Shown here piece after piece: positions 43,066 through 54,773 of a DNA stretch of 64,000 nt. A program made the translations under genes and the position numbers. The notes beneath the pieces are model-generated. The model ran no database searches. It was not told the DNA's origin and saw only the letters and a list, made by a program, of their open reading frames with translations. Position 1 is the first letter of the stretch. Each line of letters opens with the position of its first letter. The stretch comes from Isoetes taiwanensis (lineage: Eukaryota; Streptophyta; Lycopodiopsida; Isoetales; Isoetaceae), in contig JAJEKV010000071.1 in NCBI GenBank assembly GCA_021234155.1, positions 560,001-624,000 on the forward strand, written 5' to 3'.

Positions 43066-44707
43066 CAGGGCGCCCCCACTAAATATCTGGCCCGGCAGTA
43101 CACTCGGCAGAAATCCCCCATCCGGTCCATCAACCGCATGGGCCCTCCATCTAACCCGCACTCTGAGAGAATCCTAGTGCGGGCAGGGGACACGAAGGTG
43201 TCTTGCGCGCCCTTCCCCTATGGGCTCCTATCACAGCGGAAGCATAAACAACATCAGAACTAGCAATAACAATACAACATATTACCTCGAAGGGTAGTCC
43301 ATCACATATCCACAACTGCAAAGAAGATAATCCTAAGCCATAAAACATAAGAGCTCCTACCCATGGCTCCGACTCTAAAGGAGGGTGACCGGTAGCCTAG
43401 GCCTCAAGATAGAGCGCATCCGAGGAGTCATAACAATGGCGGGGCTGGCTATAGACAATGGCTGGGGTTGACCACTCCATCCGCCCCTCCTGTGCATGCT
43501 TTGCGGATGGGCTAAATCAGGCTCGGCATGACTCTAGCCTTCCGGATACATGAATCCCATGGCATCACCCATCTGGGACTACTCCGAGTTGCATCTCCCC
43601 TGTCCGATGAGGCGAGGAAGGGTTGCATCTCCCCTTCCTGGGGTCTAGAGGTTCCGTGGGCGCTAGAGAATCATGGCGACACACGGTTCGTGCACCGACT
43701 TAACCCCCAAAAACGAGAGCCAAGCCAACACTTGCGGCTCTCGAGGCGTGGCGACACCATTGCCCCAGGGAGGTGTGGGACCCATGCTCGGCCCACACGG
43801 TGACCGACCATAGGCCTAGCCCACTATGGGATCCCCCGGCCCCCCCCCACTCGGCGGGGATCCTCCTCCACATTCCCTCTAGCCCCGTTATGTGGTCTTT
43901 GAGTCACATCATAGCCTCGATAGCCCTGGTGGGCTCCTATGCACAGCCGCAACTAATAGGAACTAAGGGATCTACTCTAGGAGCATACTACATATGGCCC
44001 TAGGTCTCTACCCCCCCTTCCCAATACAAGAGGAGCAAACATGATCAACCAACATCACATAATCATCATATCCTAAGAATGATCATAAGAAGAACATCTT
44101 AACCTAATCATACAATCTAACTAATGGTTAGGGTTCATTGATTAGGGTTCAAGATGTTGAATACTGGTTCTAGGATGGCTCTACTCTAGATACAAGATAC
44201 TAGCATATCTCGGAATGCTAATTCGGATAAGCTATCACAACTACTATCCTACATACCGCCCTCTCTGCTCTCCCTCCGGATCCCAGTGTGCCTCCATAGT
44301 CTTGACTCACGAGATGCTGCTCCTACTCCAAGAACGAGTCTACTCTGGGGCTGCTTTGCAGCCTATGCCACAACAAGCGATGTTGAAACGGGGTTCGAGC
44401 AGTAGGTGAGTCTCTCGGGTGCTAGGGCTGGAAAGAGGCCTAGGGTTAGGGGTTTGACCTATAAGTTAGGGTCCACCTAGGATGCCACGTGGCACCAATC
44501 GGTGAGTCATGTGTGGCGGGTGCCCCCAATAGGTTAAGGCCACGCGTGGATAATGGTCTAACCTATGGTTGGCTAAGTTATGAGAATAACTTGGCCATGC
44601 CCCCCTAGTGCCACAATCTATGGTATACAAGGCTATGAAGATAGACTTGTATAGTGATCGGATCCGTGAATATAATGTGTTTATAAGCGATATTCCCCGG
44701 ACCGTCA
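43066..44707 (-). repeat. Gypsy B 3' LTR
   Basis: Its outer end is degenerate (CAGGGCGCCCCC where the partner has TGTGGACGCTCCC). Its inner end is GGACCGTCA, followed by TTCTCCCCTT, the complement of the purine tract. It is homologous to 52689-54315 throughout. Confidence 0.88.
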
Positions 44708-45552
44708 TTCTCCCCTTAGGACAATCTTTGTCCTCGGCATTGCGGTGACAACCTACCTTATGCTGCCAAAAACAACAACATGTCATAACCTTTAGTTTAC
44801 TTTAGCAATCAAGTTTTATTAGTAAAAAGTCAAAATTTAGGCTATATTTGTACTTATACAAAATTATATAGCCTTAACACCGATATTTCCTCGATAATAC
44901 AAAATACTATTATAAGTGTTATTAGGGTTCATAATCTAAATTATGGCTCCCCCTATCTTCTCGTAATCGCTCCTCGTTGAAGTCCCCTTCTACTTGCTTC
45001 CAAAGGAGCACATTACGTTAGTTTAGTTAATAATTTGTGGTTTTAGGGGACCACCCCTACCTCCTTGAGCGAACCTCTTGGCTCAAGGTTGTCCTACTAC
45101 CTTGCACAAGATCATGGCCCTTTCGGTTTGAGCTTAAGGATCATTTAAGATGCTCCCATCATCGCCCATGATCGAGTGCTACCTGCGTACCACGATCGCC
45201 CGGTCGGTACACCCCATGCATCATGCCCCCAGGGTTTCAAGCTAGGAACGTCTCACGATCCCATCATCGGCGCTATGATCACTTTAACCTTCACCATGAC
45301 CCTCCTACGGCCCGGTGTCGTCCCCCGCATCGTGGCATAGAGAGCATCCGTCGATGTCCCATCATAAGCCCACCATGCCTCATTCCTCACTCACATGACC
45401 CTAATGGTCATGCGCACCTCTTGGTGCGTGTGGCCTAGAGAATGCCCTAAAGGCGTATCCCATCATCGCCCACACGATCCAAGGTTCTGGCACATGCACC
45501 CTACTAACTAGAATGCATGCGCCAGGCCTAAGGCTAACTAACAACATACTAG
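44708..45552 (-). other. Gypsy B 3' untranslated region
   Basis: It starts with the purine tract (AAGGGGAGAA on the minus strand, 44717-44708). 45060-45330 matches gypsy A 26330-26560. No coding frame is supported. Confidence 0.55.
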
Positions 45553-45750
45553 CTAACCACCTGGCAAGTCGGGGTCGACCAAGTCGGAGACGACTCGCCC
45601 ATCAAACTCCTTCATAAACTCTGGGTATTGCTTCTCCAAATCTTGCTTCAATACCCATGTCACGTCTTCCACGGGCAAGTGCTTCCACTTGACCAAATAT
45701 TGGAGGAATTGGGACCACCTAGTCCTCTTGAATGACTTATCAAGAAGCAA
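45553..45750 (-). pseudogene. Chromodomain at the C-terminus of gypsy B integrase
   Basis: The frame reads 'FLQYLVKWKHLPVEDVTWVL' then 'KQDLEKQYPEF', ending with a stop at 45553. The aromatic/LVKWK-L-EDTW pattern is the chromodomain core. In chromoviruses it follows the integrase and can steer insertion by binding methylated histone H3. The frame here is separate from the integrase C-terminal frame, so a shift lies between them. Domain identity is clear; function in this copy is doubtful. Confidence 0.85.
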
Positions 45751-45759
45751 TTCAGCACA

Positions 45760-46760
45760 ATTTCAACTTCATCCTCCGTCATTTCCAACAAAGTTGGAGT
45801 ATCCAAACCCTCCTCAGGGTTAGGATCGTGCCTTTTTAATAAACTCACATGGAAGACCTTAAGGTGGGTCAAGAGATCCAACTTGCAGGCTTGAGAGCCC
45901 ACTCTTCTCCAAGATCTTGAACGGACCGGCCCACCTAGGGCGAGCTTCCTACAATTGCCGATGCGAAGCTTCCCTTGCTTAACCTTTACTTTAGCCAACT
46001 TTATCTGCCACAACAAAACAACTCTCGAGGAGTTTTATGTCTATCTGCTAGACTCTTCAAATATGCCCATGCTGTTGAAGATACTCTCACACTTCTACCA
46101 AAAGCTATCGCATATATGTTGTCGTTGTTGAGAAACTTCCACCTTGGGCACTAAATTATGCCACATAACTATGGTCACACATTGATAAGCATGGCGATCA
46201 TGGGGAGACATCTTTGATGACTCTTGCTTTATATTATTGTACGTAATTGACCAGGTGGATGTACTCGGCCCATTTGGATTACTTGTTCCAATCATAGCTT
46301 CTCAACGTGCTCTCCAAAATTGTGTTGGTGCGGTCCCTTTGCCGATTGACTGCAATTGATAAGCAAAAACTCATCAACAAGTTGGTGCAGCTCGTGTTGA
46401 AGAAGTCTTGCTAAACGTCGCTAAAGAACTTCGGATCTCTGTTGGTGATGATCGACCTGTGCATTCCATGCGGCCTAAAAGAACTCTTATGTAAACCACA
46501 CGGCTAGATCCAAGGCGGTGTCTATGGTGTGGCATGGCAAGTATGTGCCCTTTTGATAAGCTATATACCACAACTATCAAGGCTTTGAAGCTTCTTGTTG
46601 TCCTTGAAGGCCAACTATAAAACCCATGCTGATGACTTCCCACTTGGTGTCTGGCACTGCCCAAGGTTCCAAAACTCCTGGAATCCGAAGTTGTTCCGCC
46701 CTTGCCCGCTGGCTCCACTGACATTCTTGGATATATCTGATTATCTACTTCTTCATACCC
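45760..46760 (-). pseudogene. Gypsy B integrase, frameshifted
   Basis: Minus-strand frames give 'ALIVVVYSLSKGHILAMPHH', a match to the VVVDRLSK-H core around the first catalytic Asp. They then give 'RDPKFFSDV' in a second frame (the SDRDPKF motif around the second Asp) and 'KVFHVSLLKRHDPN', the conserved end before the chromodomain. The catalytic Asp of VVVD is Tyr here. At least three frame changes occur. Confidence 0.75.
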
Positions 46761-46989
46761 GGCCAGACGTAGCTACTTCTAATCTTGAAGTAGGCCTTTA
46801 TAAATTTTGCATGGCTGGAAATAGGGCTATTATGCGTGTGTCATGGAAGATTGTTCTTACTTCTTATACTTTGGGTACGCATAATTGTTCTTTGCTATTA
46901 GAGATTGCCTTCCTTTTTAAACTATTTGAAGGTTTCTCTTTCTTAATCCGTCCTTGCACTCTTGCAACGACTAGCCCATTATGTGCTTG

Positions 46990-47440
46990 AAGTCCATGTT
47001 GGGGTAGATGGCTTCTTCTATCTTCTTGCCGAATTCACTTGCCGAAGTGGAGATTGCAAATTGATGCTTCAAAGGCTTGCCAATGAGTGGCGGCGTCTTA
47101 GCATCTCCATGGCTTCCCTCAATTGGGCTACATGCTCTTCCATTAATTTGATGTAGATCACGATGTTGTTGAAGAGATATTGATGAAGAAATCATCCAAG
47201 GAATCTTCGAAGATGTCGTCCTCGAATGCATACAAATTGGTGGAGCATTCCATAGACTCAAGGGCATCACTGTGAAATGATAGTGCCCATACCAAGTTCT
47301 GAAGGAGTCTTATAATTATTTTCCCCCTTCATCCTTATTTGCTGATTGCCCGAGCTTAAGTCGATTTTGTAGAAGAATCCTGCTTCTTGGGGCTGATCCA
47401 TTATGTCGTTTACTTGCTGAGCTTCCCATGGTTGATATAC
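46990..47440 (-). pseudogene. Gypsy B reverse transcriptase remnant
   Basis: Reading right to left: 'VNDIMDQPQEAGFFYKIDLS' followed by SGNQQIRMKGEN matches the RT motif FSKIDLRSGYHQIRI. It is followed by 'LWNAPPICM' (FGLTNAPATFM) and, in another frame, 'DDIFEDSLDDFFINISSTT', where FVVVYLDDIL would hold the catalytic Asp pair. The YxDD itself appears lost. Confidence 0.75.
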
Positions 47441-47599
47441 ATCTTTAGAATTCCATCTTGGCCGAAAGGATCCCCAAGTCGGTCAACTCTTACAACTGTT
47501 CCTTGTGTTCCTTGAGCTCTGCTAGCTTGGAAGTGCTTATTCTATAAAGAGCCTTGCTAATCCGGTGCAAGAGTGATTTCAGACTCTACGCCTCTATAG

Positions 47600-50450
47600 A
47601 GCACAAGCTCTCAAATTTCATCAGGGGATATATCATGGGACTTCTTAATTAACTTAGAAATTGGCCAAGGCAACTGTTTCGAAGTAGCATGTTCCTTCTT
47701 ACTCTTGTAGTCGGGGTTGACAACTTGTAGCTTATGTACGACCTCATTCCTCATGATGTACTTAAGTAATTGCTTTACTGACATGCGTTGCACGATTGGA
47801 ATTACTTAACTTAAATTATAAGGTACTTGCCCTTTGGTGCTGGGATAAGTATCTCTTGCTTATGATAATAAATTATTGCCTTAGCCGGCTTTAATATTGC
47901 ATGTCTATTCTGAGGTCATGGCTGCCAATGTACATAAGTTGGTGCCGATGCTTTACTTAGCTATGCTTGAGGTTGATGTCGACTTGACTCTTGTTCCGTT
48001 GGTGCTGCTAATTACTCGACCTTGCCTTAATTACTGGCCTAGATTTAGACTTAAGAGTCTTGCTCTTAAAGATGTCCGGGCCATCTAGGAGGTGCAAAAT
48101 TACAAGTTAAAGAACTACTTACATAAATCCTATGGCCACAAATTTAGTCGACATGACATTACTTTTGGGCACACATAGAAAACTATATGGTTAGATAATT
48201 ATTCGTGTTTCAGATCTAATCTATAGTCTAGGATCTCCCCTTTCTTACTTATTGCCCTCTTGAAATAGTCTCACCTTTGAGTTGATGTCATCTAAGAAGT
48301 TGGCCGGACTTATTAGATTGCTTCCCTTCATTTGGTCGGATTATTCCTTATGCTGCGGAAGTACTCGTCATATACATGGTCGACGGTTATCCTATTATTG
48401 AATCCTTCTTAGCGAGGTGATCAAGTTCACGAAGAGGTTCCAATATGTTGGATATCTGCCAGCAATGTATACAATTATTGTACTCCATACATTTTCTTTC
48501 CAATACTTGAAGCTTTGCTCCATTCTTGGGTCCATCTTCCTAAAGGAAAAGACAAAAAAAAAAATCTACTCGAAATTTCGTCCCCATCCCATCATGGATG
48601 TTATCACCCATAATTCTAAGAAACTCAACTATCTGATAGGTCCCCTAGCTTGCTCAAAGCTGGTGTCGACATTAGTCGTTGGAGTAGCAAGGCGATGATC
48701 CATAATTTGTTGAAAAGAATCTGGTATCCTTGGAGTTGCTGTCTGGTCCTTCAAGTGCCCTGCTTTCTTTTATTGAACATATTTTGACTCTGCTCGTCCT
48801 TAATGTTGATGCTGACTACCTTCATTAACATTATCTCTTTTAGTGGACTTGCTGATGTAGATAACATAACGCTCGGTGTCGCATCCCAAGAGCTTGAAGA
48901 TAATGTTCTTCACATTCTAGAGTCTTTCATGTCGCTCATCTGCCTTGGAGGTTACGAGATTCGAAGATGATTCTTCTAACTCCTGAATTGCTGTTGTTGT
49001 GCTTGACCTTGTCGATTCTATTCTTCGTCTTGCTGGTTGCATGTTGTTGTTATAAGGCTGATGACAATGTTGGGTGCTTTACTGCTTCTAACTGTGCAAC
49101 TTCTCTTGCTGAGATGAGTTTATGTGCATCCATCTGCAGGGACTAATCTTGACTGATCAATTAATAATGCTGGTATTTGGTCCCCCATGATGCCTCTTCT
49201 TGATGGTGTTTGACCTCCAATCTCTAAGGTGGAAGATTGAAGATCATCATGAGCTTGCGATGGTGTTGCCGAGGTTGATGTAGGCACTCTGAAATATTGG
49301 GGCTGATGAGGAAGAAATTTGTTGCAGTCTCGCCATATGCCTACTCCTGAGGAGCCTACCCTTGCTGGCTTGCAATACCTCCTTAGTCAAAGCATGTCTG
49401 CTTGGAATCTAGATCTGATACTACTATGTCCTGTATATCTGCGATAGTTGCCCTTCCTCGGAGGTATATCCAGTCTCATCTTTTAGGGCTCTTGATATCA
49501 TAAGTCGATGAAGTATACTTGTTGGTGGCGTAGTTGTGACATTAGTCATCGATGTCGGCCCTTCCTCGAGACAATATGGCACTTGGAGAGTATCCTTGAC
49601 TAGGAGATGTTCCTCCCTTAATGTGATCAATTTTGTAAGTGCCACGATGCCCATTGGCTGTTGCATAGCCCTCTTGGAAATTCTTATGTCTAATCTTGAT
49701 GTCGCAATCGTTCTTCCTATAGGCTCTCCTTTATTTTTCGTGTTCGGGCTTCCCTGTACACCATCTTGGCCTTTGATTTGTTGAAGTTTCCTCCATAGGT
49801 TGCCCTCTTCTTTCAATTTGTTGATGTTGTCGAGTCTCTCCAATGTCGAGGCTCGAGGATCTGTAACGAAGGTTCTCCTGACCTATTTTACTGCCCTAAG
49901 CACAAGGCAATTAATACTACCGCAAGAACAATTATTTACGTTTACTTACTCTACAAATCCTAATTTTTATACCTTTATCCACTCTACCTCAAATGACCCA
50001 CTTGGCATATGGCACTCTACTAGGCACTGAGAAAGGTACTTATTTACTATCGTTGGGGTGGTAGAAGGAGATTTATTCACTGAGTGTACTTGGTGTGCTA
50101 AGACTAAATTACTTAAATAGAATGAATTCCTAGATAATTATCTATGATACAAGGCACGGCTGAAGACACTTGATGATAGTGCACCTATAACGTGTGTTGG
50201 TGTACCCTACCAATGTGTGACAACAATTTCTAAGGCCTTGGCAACTAGCTGGGTTTCTATGAAAAAGGTTTAATTATACTACCTACATGTAGACAAGAAG
50301 ACATTTAGCAAGATAAGATGACAAGTAAACTATGATGAGTGCAGGTGCTGTCTCTATCTAGCTTAAGGTTCTTGGTTCTAAATCTAAGGCTTGGCCATTA
50401 ATATTATCTAACACTATTAAAGCCTAAATCTAATTAAGAATCCTAATTTA
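47600..50450 (-). pseudogene. Gypsy B region between Gag and RT, decayed
   Basis: The minus-strand frame 47611-47793 resembles the spacer before RT ('MSVKQLLKYIMRNEVVHKLQ'). 48298-48640 is shared with gypsy A 28140-28480. The frame 49424-49843 (139 residues) has no motif I can name. A protease DSGA site was not found. Confidence 0.45.
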
Positions 50451-50460
50451 AATACAAACG

Positions 50461-50560
50461 ATGCCCGCCCTCAGTGGTTGGCACGGGGGGGTTTGAGGGG
50501 GTTCAACCTTGTGGGTGGGAGGTTCGATTCCCGCTACTGTGGGAATTCTTTTAAGATGAG
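50461..50560 (+). other. tRNA-derived SINE head or tRNA-like insertion
   Basis: Box A TCAGTGGTTGG (50471-50481) and a perfect box B GGTTCGATTCC (50521-50531) have the order and rough spacing of a Pol III promoter. The gap of about 40 bp is G-rich. It is in antisense to gypsy B. No clear target duplication was found. Confidence 0.5.
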
Positions 50561-50692
50561 GTTCAAATAGATTGAAAAGCTAGAATGGGGTGCTGCAAGA
50601 TACTAGAATGCATGGAAAAGGCTAGGATATGCACTCAGAACTTTTCATTGCAATTTTGCCAACTTTTTACACAAAGACACCTGAAACCGGGT

Positions 50693-50738
50693 GGCTGTGT
50701 GAAAATGGGCCTTCAGAGGAGGCCAATTTCGCATAGCC
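50693..50738. repeat. Hairpin repeat 1 in gypsy B
   Basis: The left arm is GGCTGTGTGAAAATGGGCCT and the right arm is AGGCCAATTTCGCATAGCC. The arms are inverse complements with a few mismatches around an 8-base centre. A second copy lies at 50876-50930. Confidence 0.7.
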
Positions 50739-50875
50739 TTCCGATTTGGGACTTCTATCAAGAGTTTTAGAGAATTTAAAGATCCTAACATACTTATTTA
50801 GAAATTTCTAACCTAATTTGGAACTTTTCCTGGGCTAATTGGGCAAAATTTGGCCTGGATATGGTGAAATCGGAT

Positions 50876-50930
50876 GGCTATGCGAAAATGGGCCTTCCGT
50901 GAAGGGTGCAGAGGCCAATTTCGCACAACC
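50876..50930. repeat. Hairpin repeat 2 in gypsy B
   Basis: The left arm is GGCTATGCGAAAATGGGCCT and the right arm is AGGCCAATTTCGCACAACC, with a longer loop than copy 1. The two copies keep arm pairing although they differ in sequence. Confidence 0.7.
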
Positions 50931-51402
50931 TTCCAATTTCGGCTGTTTGGTCCAAAATTTAGCTAATTTGCCTATAGTACCCATACTAATTTACCCTATT
51001 TGGATGCTTACAGTCATGGTGGCTACAACTAAACTAAAATTTGAGCAACTTAAACACATTTTAATACAAGAATTGAAGTCAATTAACAACAAAATTTTAT
51101 ATTTATAGAGGGGAAACTTAGCAATTACATTAATTTACACAAAACTTCATCCTCAAGGGTATTCCTTGCGGATGCGACGCGCCAAGTGCAAGTCCTTGGG
51201 CATCAGGGTCACCCTCTTCGCGTGGATCGCGCAGAGGTTCCCTTCTTCGAACAACTGGGTGAGCTTCAGCCTCGCTGACTACTTGCGCGACCCGAAGTTG
51301 TGAGCGGCGCCACCCTATAGTCGGTGACGGTCTTGCATGACCTCCCTCATGAGCCGCTCAAAGGCTTCTTCTAATCGGAGATTAGTGCACCGTTGGAAGT
51401 GC

Positions 51403-52106
51403 CTAATCTCCCCGAAAACTTCGGGGCATGCCTTGTATTCGGCCCATGGTGGACCTTCCTTGGCTTCTGTCCGAGGCGGCGGGGCGGCGGCTTGGCTGGT
51501 TCCTTCTTTGGTCGACCTCCTCCCTCAGTGATCGTTGAATGTTTTGCGGCAAGGTGCGGTCGTTATACCTGGTCCAACGGCGGAGGTATTCTTCATATGC
51601 CTTGAGGCGTGCCTCAGAGAGTCTGTCTTCCCTCCAAAGCGAGCGTCGCTCACCTTTTCGCTTCTTAACCACCTTAGGTGGCTTAGGCCACTTTGGATAA
51701 AGGGTCTTCTGCGTCGAGGTTTGAAGATTCCCGGCGACTTGGGCGTCCTCCTCCCCTACCGCAACCTTCTCCTTGCCCTTCTTCTTGGGTGTACCGGGCG
51801 GGCCGCCTCCTGAGTTTGGTGCCGCCTTTGCTGCTCCACCTGCTCCCTCAACCTGCTCTTCCACCTCAGTGTCCAAGGAAGGCCCAAAGTGGCGGGACTC
51901 TCCGATTCTCTGGGTGCCCGCCGACGAAGAACTGGTGCTGCTGGGCGGAATGTCTCGTCGCTGTTGCTGGAGGGAAGCTCCTCTTCCCCCTTCTTGGGTC
52001 GAAGGTGCTCCGGGATCTTCTTCACATGGCGACCTGCTGCTAAATGCGCAATCGAGAGTGTAGGTCGCTCACCTGGCTTCTTGGCTGTCTGCTTGGTTCG
52101 AGCCAT
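51403..52106 (-). pseudogene. gag: Gypsy B Gag N-terminal region with histone H3-like tail
   Basis: It starts at the ATG at 52106, the first after the PBS, with M-ARTKQTAKKPGERP. Histone H3 begins ARTKQTARK, so residues 1-7 and Lys9 are identical, with Arg8 replaced by Lys. The frame runs to about 51880 ('RHVKKIPEHLRPKKGEEELP'). There a shift leads to the second frame ('DTEVEEQVEGAGGAAKAAPN', a Lys-rich 'PKKKGKEKV', and 'EARLKAYEEYLRRWTRYNDR'), which closes at 51403. This is Gag by position between PBS and pol; no capsid motif was recognised. Gag normally coats element RNA; the H3-like tail is an extra feature. Confidence 0.7.
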
Positions 52107-52670
52107 ACTTGACAGTCTAGAAAACGGGTGACGTAAGGCTGACCAAGAGAGAGATGGTGGAGGAAAAGGTTGGAGGGAAAATGAGGTGTCAGGGATATTT
52201 AAAAAGGAGGGTCCCTGGGAATTTTCCCTACCATTAATAGGCCTACTTATTAGCCCCCTTATTAATTACACCATAGTACCCTTATTATTAATATATATTA
52301 AATTTCTAATACACATACTAAAATTCCTATTATACCTTTAAAATTTCAAATTTCCTAAGTGTTTGAAGTGTTAATTATGGATTTATGCCATTTTTCACTT
52401 TCGGGTCTCAGTTGGCATGATTCTTGACCCATTTTAGGTGAAATTTGATGCAGATGCATAATTTTCACTCAAAATTTACTAGAAGGTAAATTTGACTCAT
52501 TTATTTCTTCGTCTAACACTTAACCTAATTCCTGACCCACTACCTAGGAGAAAAAAATTTTCCCTATTTTCGCCAAGACAATGGTGGAAATGTTTATTTC
52601 ACACCCCTATAGGCCTGTTAGACTACTTTCATGGTTATGGTCGGTGCTAGTTCTTGGTCAACCAAGAACA
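52107..52670 (-). other. Gypsy B leader
   Basis: The untranslated leader lies between the PBS and the Gag start. It is AT-rich and I see no coding frame. Confidence 0.5.
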
Positions 52671-52687
52671 TCGCTCTGACGATACCA
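52671..52687 (-). other. Gypsy B primer binding site, with 3-base interruption
   Basis: On the minus strand it reads TGGTATC-GTC-AGAGCGA, the initiator tRNA-Met site TGGTATCAGAGC with three extra bases. It abuts the 5' LTR at 52689. The extra bases fall at a CAG triplet, where other discrepancies in this window cluster. Confidence 0.7.
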
Positions 52688-52688
52688 T

Positions 52689-54315
52689 TGTGGACGCTCC
52701 CACCTTAAATATCTCGGTAGCCGCCGCACACTCGGCAGAAATCCCCATCCCGGTCCATCAACCGCATGGGCCTCGTCTAACCCGCACTCGAGAGAATCCT
52801 AGTGCGGGCGGGGACACTGAATGTGTCTTCTTGCGCCCTTCCCCTATGGGCTCCTATCACAGCGGAAGCATAAACAACGTCAGAACTAGCAATAACAATA
52901 CAACATACTACCTCGAAGGGTAGTCCATCACATATCCACAACTGCAAAGAAGATAATCCTAAGCCATAAAACATAAGAGCTCCTACCCATGGCTCCAGGC
53001 TACGTAAGGAGGGTGACTGACCGGGCTAGGCCTCAAGATAGAGCCGGACCGAGTCATAACAATGGCGGGGCTGGCTATAGACAATGGCTAGGGTTGACCA
53101 CTCCATCCCCTCCCTCACAGTGCATACTTTGCGGATGGGCTAAATCAGGCTCGCATGACTCTAGCCTTCCTGATCGCAATCCCATGGCATCACCCATCGG
53201 GACTACTCCAGGTTGCATCTCCCTGGTCCGATGAGGCAGGAAGGGTTGCATCTCCCCTTCCCAGGGTCTAGAGGTTCCGTGGGCGGCTAGAGAATCGTGG
53301 CGACACACGATTCGTACCCGACTTAACCCCCCAAAACGAGAGCCAAGCCAACACTTGCAGCTCTCGAGAGGCAGGGCGACACCATTGCCCCAGGAGGTGT
53401 CGGACCCATGCTCGGCCTACACGAAGTGACCGACCATAGGCCTAGCCCACTATGGGATCCCCCGAAGTCCCCACTCGGCAGGGATCCTCCCTCCACATTC
53501 CCTCTAGCCCGTTATGTGGTCTGCCGAGTCATATCATAGCCTCGATAGCCTGGTGGGCTCCTATGCACAGGCCGCAACTAATAGGAACTAAGGGATCTAC
53601 TCTAGGAGCATACTACATATGGCCCTAGGTCTCTACCCCCCTTCCCAATACAAGAGGAGCAAACATGATCAACCAACATCACATAATCATCATATCCTAA
53701 GAATGATCATAAGAAGAACATCTTAACCTAATCATACAATCTAACTAATGGTTAGGGTTCATTGATTAGGGTTCAAGATGTTGAATACGGGTTCTAGGAT
53801 GGCTCTACTCTAGATACAAGATACTAGCATATCTGGAATGCTAATTCCAGATAAGCTATCACAACTACTATCCTACATACCTGCTCCTGAAGCTCTCCCT
53901 CCAGATCCGTGTGCCTCCATAGTCTTCGACTCACGAGATGCTGCTCCTACTCCAAGAACGAGTCTACCCTGCTAGGGCTGCTGCACCAGCCTATGCCACA
54001 ACAAACGATGTTCGAAACGGGGTTCCGAACGAGTAGGTGAGTCTCTGGGTGCTAGGGCTGGAAAGAGGCCTAGGGTTAGGGTTTCAGCCTATATAAGTTA
54101 GGTCCACCTAGGATGCCACGTGGCACCAATCGGGTGAGTCATGTGTGGCGGGTGCCCCCAATAGGTTAAGGCCACGTGGATAATGGTCTAACCTATGGTT
54201 GGCTAAGTTATGAGAATAACTTGGCCATGCCCCCTAGTGCCACAATCTATGGTATACAAAGTGATGGATCCAGGAATATACGTATTTATGGCGTATATTC
54301 CCCTGGACCGTCACA
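52689..54315 (-). repeat. Gypsy B 5' LTR
   Basis: On the plus strand it runs TGTGGACG...CCGTCACA, 1627 bp. It pairs with 43066-44707. Differences between the two are mostly small indels at CAG, CTG and CCG triplets. Confidence 0.88.
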
Positions 54316-54320
54316 ATGAC

Positions 54321-54773
54321 ATCCTTTTTTGCAGGACATAAGAGTGAATCAAAATATGGCTGTCAAAAACAGAAACGGAAGCACAAATGTGTAAGGAATA
54401 AAAACAAATCAAACCTGGAAGCTCAGCCGGATCAGCCTGTATTTTGTTTTCGGGAAATGCTTTGGGTCTGTAGTATCAGTGGCTGCATCGAAAACAAGAA
54501 GGTTAAAAGAAAAGAAAGTGCAGAAACTCAAATTTCAAGAAACACACTTGCGTGAAATTCAAATTTACAAAACACATTTTGTGCTTCTTTTGTGCTTCTT
54601 CTTCCCGCTTTGTGCTTCTTCTTCCAGCTTCTTGCTTGATCCATGGCTTCCCCTTTCATCCATTTGTGATACAGATGTGATCTTTCGATTGTATTTGTGA
54701 TTGCGTGAGTATACATACCATAGTTGCTGATTCCAGAATATAATCTGCCCATTTCGGCTTAGAAATTCCTTTT
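54321..54773. other. Segment between gypsy B and the pogo element
   Basis: It is 450 bp and continues the sequence left of gypsy B. It contains TTTTGTGCTTCTTCTTCC repeats (54573-54625). The 79-codon plus-strand frame (54316-54555) begins in the target duplication and is not convincing. Confidence 0.4.

Larger units (their letters stand above)
43061..54320 (-). mobile_element. Gypsy B: chromodomain-type (chromovirus) LTR retrotransposon
   Basis: The element is 43066-54315 (11250 bp), with LTRs of about 1.63 kb at both ends. ATGAT (43061-43065) and ATGAC (54316-54320) are a 5-bp target duplication with one mismatch. On the minus strand the order is PBS, Gag, RT, integrase, chromodomain, PPT. 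Integrase after RT plus a chromodomain identifies a Ty3/gypsy chromovirus. It is related to family A, with shared 3' segments and similar LTR ends. All genes carry stops or shifts. Confidence 0.88.

Noticed and set aside
52060-52106. A captured histone H3 gene
   Set aside because: Similarity to H3 stops after nine residues; the rest of the frame is unlike any histone and lies where Gag should be.
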